Assembly (NCBI RefSeq): GCF_051020975.1
Contig: NC_135036.1
Span: 9,238,001 to 9,302,000 of the forward strand
Source: Osmia lignaria lignaria
Taxonomy: Eukaryota; Arthropoda; Insecta; Hymenoptera; Megachilidae
Reading direction: 5' to 3'
Length of the DNA: 64,000 nucleotides
The notes below the pieces were generated by a model. That model ran no database searches. It was not told where the DNA came from and was given only the letters and a program-made list of their open reading frames with translations. A program made the translations under genes and the position numbers. Shown here in pieces: positions 10,423 to 23,500 of this stretch (within the stretch, counting starts at the first letter, position 1; each line of letters starts with the position of its first letter).

Positions 10423-11128
10423 CTATTAATTATATCAATACTGTTGACGGATAGAGATTCATTCACAGCTCGCACCAGAGCGAATGATCGTCTCTGCCGT
10501 GCGCGGCGTACCGTTTCATTTTCTTTTCTCAATAAACATTTACTTGCGTTCTATCTTGCATTTCTTCTTCTTCTTCCTCTTCTATGTCCCCTATCTCCCC
10601 CCCTACCCCCCACCCCCAAGAAAGCGTTTCACCGATACTTAATCTTCCTTCTACATTTTCTTTATATACTTTGTTTTCTTTCGACGTAACGTCTTATCAC
10701 ACGCAAAACGCTTGGCCTCAGCGGCAAAGCCAGAGGCCGTCACGGTTCTCGTCACGGCGCGTCGTTTCCGTCGATTCACCGCGAAGCGTACGAGCTTACG
10801 ATACGACCGATCCCTCGCCTTCCGGTATCCTGATTCACCCATCGAACTCGACGAACTCGGAAACACCGTGCACGCCTCCCCGTATACCGCCCGTTCGACA
10901 GGCGATCCGCCTCGAACGGGCACACGCGTGCGTCCATCTTCAGCCCCGAAGTCGGGGTCGGTCACAGCACGAGACAAAAAATGCGAACGATGCGAACGAC
11001 GCGTAAAAGCTAGTAAACGAAACGCGCACTTCTCTCTTTTGTACCGAGTCCTTCGCGTTCGTCGCGTTCGCCGTCGCTGATCTGGATCCTCGGGAAGCAG
11101 AGCTGGTCCTCTAGGAGGAGGAGGAGGA
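10423..11128 (-). other. Probable Chip 3' UTR
   Basis: Sequence between the inferred stop codon (11129-11131) and the candidate poly(A) signal. The part nearest the stop (about 10700-11128) is GC-rich with several overlapping open frames on both strands, none of which resembles a known protein. The distal part has a polypyrimidine tract on the plus strand (about 10558-10620). Confidence 0.45.
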
Positions 11129-11578
11129 TCACTTGTGGCCACGCTGCGCGAGGAAGTATTCGATCTGTTGCAAACAGATCAGCTGCTGCATCAGGCTCTG
11201 CAACGGATCCTGGCCCTGGGACTGAGGTTGCTGCGCTTGCTGCAACGGTTGCGGCAATGTTCCAACCGGTGGTTGACCAACCGGCGGCAGCATAGCGCCA
11301 GCAGCCGACTGCTGTTCGGCCAACAATTGTCGCTGAAGCTGTTGCGCCTGGTAGTGAGCGACCGCGACCAATTCCGAGGATTCCATCCCCATGGATGCCG
11401 CAGCAGCGGCCGCGGCCGCGGCGTGACCCAGTTGAACGTGCTGTTCCGAACGATGATGGCTGGCCAGGGCGGCCGGATGACAGGCTGCCAACGGGTGTAC
11501 ACCGACGTGCGACAGTCTGCCGGCCGAACAACCGGACGAGGCCAGGTACGCGCCGGGGAGGTTGGGGTTCTCGCCCCG
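11129..11578 (-). CDS. Chi: Chip last coding exon (residues 680-828, inferred)
   Basis: Acceptor 'ggctccctag', phase 0, stop TGA at 11129-11131. It encodes RGENPNLPGAYLASSGCSAG, a His/Ala-rich part with a run of nine alanines, MESSELVAVAHYQAQQLQRQ, then Gln/Pro-rich sequence ending FLAQRGHK. The composition (Q-rich, A-rich) is typical of insect transcription cofactors. The frame is preceded by a TAG that the proposed 81-nt intron removes. Transcript support is not available to me. Confidence 0.65.
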   Translation of the reverse strand, partial: RGENPNLPGAYLASSGCSAGRLSHVGVHPLAACHPAALASHHRSEQHVQLGHAAAAAAAAASMGMESSELVAVAHYQAQQLQRQLLAEQQSAAGAMLPPVGQPPVGTLPQPLQQAQQPQSQGQDPLQSLMQQLICLQQIEYFLAQRGHK

Positions 11579-14500
11579 CTAGGGAGCCATGTTCTTGGGC
11601 CTGCGCCCCCGTCGCCCCCTGGTAGGGGGGCGCGGGGACTCCTGGCCTCACTGGCTCACCGCAGGGCTCTTCTTGTCTTGTTGCTGTTGACTGGCATCCT
11701 GAGACCCCTGTACACCCGTCGCTGCACCGCCTTGCCCGCCTTGTACTCCCTGGAACAGGTACGCGAGACCAGGGAACGCTTCAGTTTCGAGATCGGCCAG
11801 CGTGTATCCTGCATGGAAATTCACGAGACAGTGGAACGGTTACTACCTGACTACCAGGTCCTCCCTGTGGCGGGCCGGGACCACGGTCTGGCGGCCAAGA
11901 GTTGCCCGGTGTTGGTTCCGAATGGAACTGGTGAGGATGAGGTGGCGGTCCACCCTGAGTGTCGTGACTGTGAGGGTCCAGGCTGTTCGCCGCGTCGTAC
12001 TGCGTGTTCTCCAGCCTTGTAATCAACCGCTCGTCCTCGTCGCCGAAGTCGCCACCCATCAGGGATGGTTCACCCACCACCATCACGTCCTGCGGAGAAA
12101 AATTTCGTTGATGAAGTAAACGTATTCCAGCATAGACGTGGACAGTTTCGTCTGGCGGACTTACCTGGGACGCTAGGGAAAAATTTGGACCGGGTGACCT
12201 CTTCTTGCTAGGTGCCGGGGGCGCGTTGTTGCCCGGCCCCGAGGTGCTACCCTTTCGCTTTCTTCGTTTACTAGCCGGCCTCTGCGATTCTGCAAGAACA
12301 GGTCCCGGATCAGGTCGTTAGATCGTGTAGAGGGAGGATATGCTAGCCATGTAGCAGCGCGCTAAGAAACTTCAGACCGCTACCCAGCTTTGGACCTTTA
12401 TTCGCGTCAAAGGTCTCTGACACACAGAAGCATGCATGCATCGATGGACGAACAGATAGACAGACGTATGTCTCTCGCGTCTCTGTCGTCCCTTTCTCCA
12501 ACGAAAGCTACTCAAAAGAAGTCAGCACTCACGTCGAAGTGTCTTTTTACAGAGAAACACGCATCGCGTCGCATCGATACGATCCTATATACGCTTGTTA
12601 ACGCTCTCGGTTCCGTGATTTCGTCGACCTTGAAGAGAGGCAGGGCCGCGCAGGATGATCCGACGGGGGGGGATCGTGGGCTAAAAAGGAAGAGGAAACG
12701 CGGTGCACGCATACGCATGATAAAAAGGCTCGATAAGTGTTCGAGAAGAGGCGGTTTACGAGTCCAAGTGGCACGCAACGCGGGCGAACGAATCGGGGAA
12801 ACATTGGAAAGCACTACGTTATCTACCGGCAACCATCGACCGTGAGACTCAAAGTTGCTCGATTCCGCGGAAACAGAAGCTTTTCATCCAAGCAGATACG
12901 ATTCAAGGTTAACCCATTCAACCGATCGCTGAATCGTGGAAACAAACCGTAGCTTGTTTCCATGCTACTTTGCGAATTCGTATGCAACCACGATCGAGTC
13001 GTGCCGTGTTCAGTAGTGGATGCAACATCGTGACCGGTAACGGTTGAGCGAAAAAAACGGCAGGAAACTGGAATGCTCCCCCTGTTTCAACTACGTTAGC
13101 AACAACACCAATTAGCAAGTGAAAGAAGAAGAAAAATACAAGAGGATCGATGAGGAAAGGGAATAGTTCTGGTCTTCGAAAACAACTGGAACCGAGATTC
13201 GTAACGCGGCAAACGTTGGCCGACGACAAATTTCCGTCGTATCGCGATCGAAAAACGAATCCTGCGGTAGACTGGTCGGCCGTTTGGCTCCACTGGCTGG
13301 TGCTTCTCATGTAAAGCAACTGTTCGTCTACCTCTCTTACCCGGCGGGGCAATCATCCTCTGCCATTTCTGGAACAAGGTCGTCTTCAAGCAATCCCGTG
13401 GTGACAACGCGTACGCCTTGTGCCTCGACATTAGCTCCTGCATCGGTTCCAAGATCACGCATAACTGAAAACGGAAATGAGGAAAATATTCTAGAATTAA
13501 ACAAAGAAACCGCGTATCGGGAGCGTATGAAAATGCGTGTTTATACATCGTTAGGAGTAAATCGTGATAAAATGATATTCATCTAAAAGGGAAACGAAAA
13601 TATTCGCTGGATACGGAGAAACGAAATAAATGCGAGAGCGTTATTTAATCCGACCCGACTTCGACAGGGAACTTATGCGAGCTATTAATATGAAAATTAT
13701 CGTATACATCGTGTATAGCCCGGTTGAAAATAAACTTCCTAAAATATATTTCCACGGTGCGTAGCACACGCGAGTGCTGCGAGCAAATTAAATTTGGTTT
13801 ATGTTTGCCGTGATAAAACTGAAATCCATTTTACATTATTATCGTGAGCGCGTAATTTCCTGTCTGCCTTTATATCATAATGACGACAATTAAAATAATC
13901 GATAACTCAGGGCGATTGGACAAAGAGGCGACGCGTTTCGAATTTATTTCAAATTACCAAATAACAAAATGAAAAAAAGGAAAAAAGATTAAAAGAATTA
14001 AACAATATATACCGAATTGATATTAGAAAAAGGGTACGAGTCGCGGATAAAAGAATCGTTTAAAACGCGTTCTTAATTAGCCGAGTCTTTCTCAATCCCG
14101 TAACGAAGAACAACCGGACGTGGGTAGATTTTCTCTGACAGCTTTCGATCAACGACACAACAATCGTTTCAGCGAACAGAGAGTAACGATACGCGCGAGT
14201 GAAAGCGCTTCCGAGCGTGCAAAGAAGGTGGATCGTAAACCCGGATATACTGTCTGATACTTTCGCGAGACGATCACCTCGCGATACTTGGCCCATTTAG
14301 CCCTTTGCTTTCCATGTTTACATTTCACCTCGCCAACTGTTGTCCCGCCACAAATAGCACCGTGAGAATGTTAGCTATTTTATCAGGTACGAATTCACCA
14401 GGTTACAAGACACGGAGGAACTCGTAAAGCCGACGACACGGTTGACACGCCCGATGGCAAGGAGGTTTAGTTATACTTACCCTAAGGTAGTTCAGGGTAG

Positions 14501-17500
14501 AATTGGTGATGCCCTGCCTGGTAATGTTTTTGCTAAGCTGTTCGAGCATCGTCGGGTCCTGTTGCATACCGACCACAGACCTAGGCACCAGCTCCTTGTG
14601 CGTCCTCACAGCCATATGCCACGACTTTATCCTCATAAGGTCGTCAAACGTGAATTCCAATATTAATCTACCCTCCGTGCATACCTGGGAAACGAACACA
14701 CACGTTTAAATGCCATCGAAACAATGGATGTTATAGGAAAGTAACGTGTTCACCGGCCGACTGAATCGAGATCGAACAATTTACCTTCGTGAACATCGGT
14801 TTTCCGTGATGCGTGACCATTACGCAGTGATCACAGTCGAGGGTTATGCTTGTATTATGAAATGACTCCTTGGGGTGCTTCAAATTGTAGTAAAGTTCCG
14901 TCACTCCGCCCTCGAATATCGAGCGGAAGTACCTAGGTATTAACGTCCTACCTATCGCTGCAAGGATGAACAAACAGCTCGTTAGTTGATCGAAGGGTTA
15001 ACATATCCACCGATTGTCGGAATTTTTTCATAACTTTCTCGCCAAGTCGCGTTACGCGCCAGAGGGAAAAGTTGGGAAGGCGAGGTATTTCAAGAGAAAA
15101 TTCAGTGAAAAGCTGTTGGAACTCGGTGGCTGACACTTACTGTATCTCTTGGGACCATCCTCCAAGCAAAACGAGAGGGTTAAGGTTGCGTCGTCCTCGA
15201 AGAATTCGGTCGCGAATGCGTCCCACCAGAGATTATCGCTCTCCTGTAACAAAATAGCAAACGGAAAGATTGTAATACCTAACACATCCGGTCAAACGAT
15301 ATCGAAGTTCCATAACAGCAGTTACTATCGAAAAGGTAAACAGAAACTAGATTCTCGACTCGGTGTTCGCCACTTCCGTTACAATTTTCCCTCGCAATAG
15401 GAAAAGTTTACAAACGAACGCGTTTCAACTTCCTTTAAGAGGAAATTCATCGTCGAGGCGATGAGTTTTGAATGAAATTCAGGTGTGAATTATACCTGGT
15501 GAATAGCATGATCGACAGACGTCGAATACGTGAAACCGTTCGGGACCGACAACATTATGACCGGCTCGGTACAACTATGTCCCTTCAACATATTCCTGTT
15601 ACTCTACATATATATTGACGCGTTCGTCGCTGCATGAATATTTATAACGTCGATACGAAACGCTTGAAATTTTTACGTCGTAACCTCGTGAAAAATCGAC
15701 CGACTATGAACACGGAGGTTCGCTGTCTCGTTTTCGAATCGCGCGAATAAGAGCGCATAAACACGCGGCACGTCTAAGTAGTCGGTTAAAGAAACAAAGT
15801 TGGACACGATATCGATCAGCTGTGACAACTGTACATCCTCTGTCGGACCTATAGAACCGCTCTATAATTAATAAATTTTAAATGACCCGTGGTAAATTGA
15901 ACGGAAAAAAATTAAGTCCAAGTTGAACGACCTGTATGTTCTAACGACAACTGCAACAGTTTGATATCGTGACACGAAATCGAATGACAGGACTATCGGC
16001 GAGGACTAACTGACAGCATTAAACGTCGCGATTTACCGTCAGATGAAAACGTAGGGTAAGGGTTGCGGGCGAAGAAAAGACGTCGGGAGCGAGGCCATGC
16101 GCGGGAAAATAATAATAAGAGCGAAGGGAGAGGACGGTGTGGGTGGAAGCTGGATGCATAATTGAATGAAAGCGCAGCGAACAAGCGCGGCCAAGAGCCA
16201 AGGGGTAGTTCCTGCGACTAAGAGGGGGAGGTGAAAATGCTATAATTTCAAGCCAGACAGTCATGCGTTATTCAGCAACGACCATAGGCTGGCTCTGTCT
16301 TCGCCTCGTCCTTTCCTCCACCCTCGTCCGCTTCTCCTCTTCTCCTTTTCATTCCGATCCCCATGGACTTTCGCGTCTTCGAAGCGCACCCCCCAGAAAT
16401 GATTCCGAGTTCTCTAAATCGACGCTCGATCGATCCCGATGATTCGCGAAACGCGAATCCGAGCGGACAATAGGAAGAGGCGCGTGGCCAGCCGAGATTT
16501 ATTTCGGCCGCGTAAACCGCGCCGTGCCAAATCAAGCAAACTGTTGCCACTCTCGCGCAAATTGATATTTCTGGCAAGCGTACAGCTCCGTAGCGAGACG
16601 GAATCCGGTAGAGGGGAATAAAGACGTGGAGCAGTCGATCGGGATCGAGAAATAGATCGAACAGTGCTGGAAGTAACCCGCTGAGCACGGAAGACGAATG
16701 CCAAACGTTAAGTAATATCTCGAGCACGCTTCGCGAGAAGTTTCAACGAGATGAACGCTGATCGCGAGTAGAGTATACAGTCGTTCGGAGAGCTACTCGA
16801 GTTTCTAGATTTCTTCTCCCCGATTGGTTTGTTCGTTTAGAAGGAACGAACTTCAAGCTAGTTCACCTGTTAATGCCTTTGTAAAAATTTTCCATTCGTA
16901 CAACCGCGAACGGTTCGATTCTGTCGTATCGCTATCAGCCTCTACGATCGTCATTATTTCAGTGATTGGTACTGAATTAATCATAATTACACGTGTCGCG
17001 GTTATTCACGATATTCGTGTCGCTATCGTTGCCAGAAATTCCTAGCGCCTATAATTTAGTATATAATTATCGTTAACCTTCGTTGGTATCCTAGAAAAAT
17101 ATTAGCTCCCAGGATCGTAGCGTAATTTATATCGCGAACGTGGGTACACAGAGAAAGCAATCCCTCGTTAATATGCAATTTTCGACTCGTCTCCGCGAGA
17201 CCGGTATCATTCTCGCGTTTCTTCATTGTCGTTACCTGGTAAAAACCGAGCACGACTTTGTAGCGCAAAACTTTCGAAACTTTTAATCAAACTGGCGCAC
17301 TTCGAAGACACAAGTTCCGTATACACGGAAGCTTGAATCGATACCAGCTAGTGTTCCTACGAATCAAGCAAACTGTTCGTTACCGGTGCGAATTCGTCGG
17401 AAAAAAGGAAACTGTACTAATTAAAATATTTCAATTTGTAATTAATTAAAAATCTTTCTCCTTCCGATTGAAAATCGGAGGAAGATCTCGATTTCTCGAA

Positions 17501-20500
17501 TCACGTACGAGCGTTGTCCATGTACAGCGAGTAAAAAGGAAATCGGCACGGGCGATCGGCGGAGAAAAGCGCGAACGACAACACGCAAGAAATTCAATCT
17601 CGATTCTCTGCGACGCGAGACGGGTAGGGAAAAAGGCGGGGGTGAAAAAAGGGAATGGAGGAAAATCCGTCGCGGCGCCGGAGACACACAAATCATCGCT
17701 GATTTCCACGATGTGCCCGGACAAAGCGGCGAAATACGCGCTCTTTCGGCCGGCGTATTAGCCAGAGTTAAATTCAATTTGTTCAGGCCGAAGTAGTCCT
17801 GCCGCAGACTGTATGTACACGTATACGCGCGAGATAGAGAGAGGAAAAACGGAAAAATCCAGGAAATGCATCGTAATAAGTGAAGCTGGAGCAGAAATGA
17901 ATCAGGCGAATCAAAAATATCAATAAATTAAGATGAAATCTGATTTCTACTTTTCTGCTCGACGCCCCTTTTTAGGACCTCGAGTTAAAATTAATCGAAA
18001 ATTTATTTCAGGAAGATTCTACCCTTTTCTGTTACCGTTAGTTGAAGGAAGCCTAAGTTACTACCGAATAGAATATTAAAAAACCAACACATAATTTTCT
18101 GCTATTAATTCTCTAGGGTCCGTTGCCAATTTTTTTGCTAGCTTTCTACAAGAATTTGATGCTGGTAATAGGGGATTCTTTTTTTTCCAATCGTTGGCTC
18201 GTTTTCAGATCTTAAGGGTGGAATCGTGCCATCTCCTCCTCGGCTAAGATCTTGGAAGGAAGAACAAAAAAACATTGTTGAAATAAGTGTTTGATCATTC
18301 CGTTATGTTTCATAGAATGTGTAAGAGCGTTGTGCGACTAGGTGTAGATTCAGAGGGTGGTGGTAAAGCTGATCGAATCGTTGGAATCTATCTAAAGACT
18401 GATCGATATTCATAGACAGTTTCTAATTTGATGCGCACAGTTCTGCCTTCTGTCGCCGATACAACTTATTGTTGAATCAGTATGATACGCTCGCAAATGT
18501 CTACACAAAAGTTAGAGAATGGTCGGTTTTAGATATTTCGGGAACAATGTATCCTTTTCCTGTTACCGAGTAAGGTGAAACGATTTGTACGAATTTCAGA
18601 AATATTTCACAGGTGAGGTAATTATAGAACAAACATGAAATATAAATTACAAGTAACTGAACGAACACAATAAAAGATGAAAGAAATCCAAATGTTTTCA
18701 AGTTTCGTCGTTCAATAAAGAAGAAACCCAAATTAGAATAAGAATCGCTCAAGCATCTCAATTACACTAAATAATAAAAGTAATTCAACATTTATGAAAT
18801 ATGACCACTTGAATTTTCCAATGTTTCTTCTTCGATGAACAAGAAAGACACAGGTAGAAAACTAAGCCAAAAAACGAGATCATAAAGAAGAAAAAGAAGG
18901 AACACAATGGCAGGAGAGTCGTCAGCATCGTCGTGTGCTCGAGCCTCCCCGATTCCGGTTCGATTCCAGCGACAGAAAAGGAAAAAACGACGCGAAGAAC
19001 CCGGCATATTTCCAACGTTAGCAGGTACTACCAACGTTCCACTCCGAAACTACTATTTCACCACGAATAAATATTTCTTCTGTCATCGATCCTACGATCC
19101 ATCTCTCGCCGAACGTGTCTCGTCTTCGTCACTTTCATATAGGATAAATAATTTTATCAAAAATCGAACAGGAATTGTATCTCTTCGTCATTTGTCAATT
19201 CTTTGTCACCTTTAACGTTTCTCTATTAATTATTAATAAATTTAATTAAAATAAAGGAGCACCGTCTTGTCTTTCTTCCCTGTCAATTCTTCGTTACCTT
19301 TGTTGCAGCTGCATCGATTCTCAAAAAAAAAAGAAAGAAAAATCAAACAACAACAACAAAAGGACTTGAAAAACAGAAGAGAAAAATGTATTATCAGAAT
19401 TGTTCCCGGTCCTCGTCCCAGAAACGATTCACCGCCAATAATTTCATCCCTCTTCCTGTCCTTATCAACCCTCTCTCTTTCTTTCATTCCTCTCTGCAAC
19501 TGCATTTTTTTTCCCTTCCATTTTTCACCCCGGCTGGGCGTCGGTCTTTGTGCTGGCTGTACCAGTGCCGGGGTTGCCGTCGGCTTTTCACCAGGACTGT
19601 ACCACCCTACTGTTGTTAGGGGGGTGTGGGGAGACTAGGGGTGGTATATGATCGTGTATATACGCCGGCGAGAAAGTATTGTCGCTGCGCTCCACCTCTC
19701 GATTTTCTTACGAAAATCATTTCGATCCGGTTAATCATCATCGATCCGGATAATTAGTATATGGAAAAATCGAGAAAATTCCTGGTAACACAACCATCAT
19801 TTTTCAGAAATTTTCGTGAACGGTAAGGGTGGCGGATAGCAAGGAAGAGATTTCTCTCTGGACAGTCGAGCCAGGACAAAACTGTTCCGGCCGATCGTAG
19901 TATATACGGCCAGGGGCGGCGGCGAGAGGGGCGAGCCTGGGTGGGAGAACCAGGGGTTGGGGGGTACAATATGGGTTATCGAGGGGGCCCCACCCCCGGG
20001 GGAGAGCAGGGGCCCTCATTTTATTACCCAGGCTCCCATAGAGGTTCTCAACCGACCCTTACGCTTCTCTTCTCTCGACTTTCTCGTTCCGTCACTCTTC
20101 TACCACAGTGACTCGCATATTCCTTCAAATATTTTCTAATTCGAAAATCACTTTTCAAAACGATACTCCACTATCTTGAGAAGCTTTTTCACACAGATTA
20201 ATCAATTTATCAGAAATCTTTTAACACTTACGATATATTAAATTGAAGCCTAAAGTTTTATGAAAGTTTCATTGATATTCTTTTACATCTTGAAAATAAA
20301 ATATTTTCGACTTCTGAAAATGAATAAGAAATATTTTGCTTCTGAACTTAGAATGATATAATTATTCGTCTTTGATAATATTACCCTAACTATCCATTTA
20401 TACTTATTCTACGTTCTCCGTTCTAGTCTCGATACGTTCTTTCCAGCTTCTTCGTATCGTTGATCGATGCGAATATTCCGTCGAGATATTTTTCAAAATG

Positions 20501-23500
20501 AACACGAGCAACGCGGTAGAGGCACACCCCGACCGGATGCGTCGATGAATAATTCCATGAATTTCTCGGCATGCGTTATTTTTGCTCGCTCGAGTCGCGG
20601 TCGACACCGAAAACGCACGATGGGGTTGTTGTTTCGCGATTGAAAATTTTCCTCGCGTTGCGAATAATGTCGCGGAACCGATTGGTCACTGACCGGACTC
20701 CTCGTTTCGCGTTCGCGACTAAGTGTTGGAAAATATATCGAGCTTACTTAAAAGTTGACATTCTGAAAAATGAATGGTAGAATAATGAAAAGCTGCTTGT
20801 TCTCGGACAATCGACAAAATATTTTCGTCAGCTGTGAAACCACATTACAAAGTAATTTTCCAGATAACCTAGAGAGAAAAATTTGCAAATCTGACCTTCT
20901 CGCATCATCTTATTTCCTTTTTCTTCTTCTTCTTCTTCTTCTTCTTCTTCTTCTTCTTCTTCTTCTGTTTCGTTGTTCTTCCACGTTGTTTCGCGTTTCC
21001 ACCCCCACGGCTTACGGCATACCGAGGAAACTTTTACGTAAACATCGGGACCGCCCTTTGCTCGCCTGTACCTGACGATATTGTGCGAAGGAAAAACAGC
21101 ATCGTTCGAAGGATACGCTTCAGGAAGAACAGCCAGGATAATGTTTGTCTCCGTGGTCTGTTTCCGTGTTCTTTTCGACCGCGGAACACGCGATTCAATC
21201 CGCGATTAAACAGGATCTTTTATTCAAGCTTTGCTCGATACCGTATTGGGTCATAATATTGACTTACATTTGTCAAATAAGAATTATCCACTGGAAAATT
21301 TTATATTTTAATATTTTACGAATTGTAAACTGAAGGATGATAAATGTAAGTACTGCTAATTTTAATTTTCCTCTAATTAAGGATTACGATATAATTTTTC
21401 AACATTGTTCCGAACAATGTCAATGATGTTGTTCACTTAGGTCCGACGTAAAATTACTCGATTCTGGGACAAGCATGATCGTTCGACGGACCGGGCCGAG
21501 TAATTGAGCAGGGAATTTCTCATCAGCGCTTTATTATCGGGGATTTACGCGATTTCGACTGTTTTGAAGCGAGTCAGGGGGGAGGATGTAGCGCGCGCAG
21601 CAAAGGCAGAAAAATTGCGAGGCTGTGCAATATAGATTTTCGCGATGAATACTCGCGGCGTCGGTGAATGTTCACAGCGGCGTACGACAGCTCGTCCCGA
21701 GCTTGTTTTCAAAATTAGAACTTTTCGAGCCACGACTTGCACGTTATTAAAAACTTTCCCTCCCTCTTTCAGCCCTCCCCCAAACCCCTCGCTATTCTCT
21801 ACATTACGAGACCGCGTTCTCTCAAAGTTGCAAAAAAGATTGGCAAGAAAATGTCGCGATACACCGAGAAATAATTACGCTTTCGCGTTCTCCCTACGAA
21901 ATTACTCCTTCGAATTTAGATTTTTATTACGTCTAACCCTTTCGCAACTTACCCTCATGATTTAACGCGATAAATCGCACGGATTTCGGTATAAAAGCCC
22001 CCTTTTTTCTCCACTGAACACTATTATGGTAAAAAATTGAAGAACGAAAGATAACGAACGAAATAATTTTTCTGTCTGATTAGCCAGGTCTTAAGGGATC
22101 ACGCCATCGCGAGGAAATACGATTATTTCGTCGTGGACAAAAATATGGGGAAGTGGCACGACTTTCGGTTACGAAACCCAGCCAAGGTAAATGAGATGTC
22201 GTCTGTCACGATGAGAATGCACCCTGTACATTTTCATATTCTTCAAAGTGCAACAATGAAAATGAGACTCTCCGCAGGAATTTCAGAGATTCTGAGGAAT
22301 AAATTCTCAACGTGAATGAAAATGATTAGGCCGTCATGCGTACACCGGTCAACAAATGAATTTTATCCACAAACAATTAAACAATCAATCGGAACGCGAC
22401 GACTTGCGTATGGATTTTCAGAAAATATACAGCGCAACGGGACAATGGGAATTCTATTTAATTATAGTTTCAATTTGCTGTTCGTTTAAACCGAATTGAA
22501 TCGAATTTGCTTTCATTTCCTTGAAAAGAAAAAAAGACCTGGAAAAGTTGGTCGAAATAGCGGAAGAGCTATTTCTAGTGGAAAATTTCCGAATAACGAA
22601 TCTTGATAATGATTATCTTCGAAAATTGAGCAGAAATGGAAGAGAAAAAAAAATTGAATCGCTAATAAATCGATTGTTTCGTTTAATTCGACGAAGAAGA
22701 CAGGTTGTCGAGAAAGCTACGAACCAGAGGAGAAAGCATGTGGTACTTCCGGTACCGAGTGACAAAACAACGCTTGGAATCTTTACCTTCCGATCGATGC
22801 GATCGTTTTGAAACATTCATTTCGCGTTGGCTACACCAAGTCAAAAATATTAAACCGGATAACAAAGGAAACTGAAGAAGCAAGCTGAAGAAACTTTTGA
22901 AAGCTGCATGCATCCTTGTTCGTAATTTATGATTACTGAAAAATATATTTTTTTCTAAGTATCAAATGAAACAATGTATGAAGGAAAAATTGCAGCTTTG
23001 ACGTCTCGTTAACGAAGAGAAAAGACTTCGGATGCATTTGATTCCGTGGAACGTGACGAAGCTCGGTGGAAAGAAACGGGCGTGCAGTTTCGGCTCGGTG
23101 AAGCGGAACGCGTGCCAGTATTTCTTTCTATGTATGTTGCAAAATCGCAGCCTAAACCTTGTCGAACCTACACCGATTTTCGCAATCCCCGCGTTCGAGC
23201 GGATTTCGCGGAAATTCGACTGGCTCTGATTTACAAGTTGGACGGGGCGCGATCGAACCACGGAAATATCAGCGTTATTTGAAACTATATCATTCCTTTT
23301 CTTTCCTCGGAAACACAGAAAAATTTTTCATTTTCCCCAGCAACAAATCAAATTCACGGAACCAAGTTTCCGCGGCGAGCAACTCGTTCTAGCGAAAGGA
23401 ACGAAAATTAAAACAAAAACGACGAAATAACCGAGTCAGCGTGTTCCCTGATTTTAATTCCCCTCTCGTCGCCCCTTGTCTCTCGCTCTCTTTCGCTTTG

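Noticed and set aside
10651..11142. Two long overlapping frames on opposite strands after the Chip stop
   Set aside because: Arg/Ser-rich composition from GC-rich sequence, open on both strands at once, no ATG on the minus frame, no similarity I recognise.
11606..11620. CTCF-like 'cgccccctggtag' in Chip intron 9
   Set aside because: Single site with two mismatches in very GC-rich sequence, not part of the 93-bp repeat. Likely chance.
11585..11650. AT-hook-like string RGRRGRRPKN between TGA and TAG in Chip intron 9
   Set aside because: It would require stop-codon readthrough and would end 22 codons later. Intron removal explains the region better.
11010..11651. 213-codon alternative frame overlapping the last Chip exons
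   Set aside because: The competing frame, which joins exons 9 and 10, has protein-like Q/A-rich composition and matching splice phases. This one reads as a GC-driven shadow.
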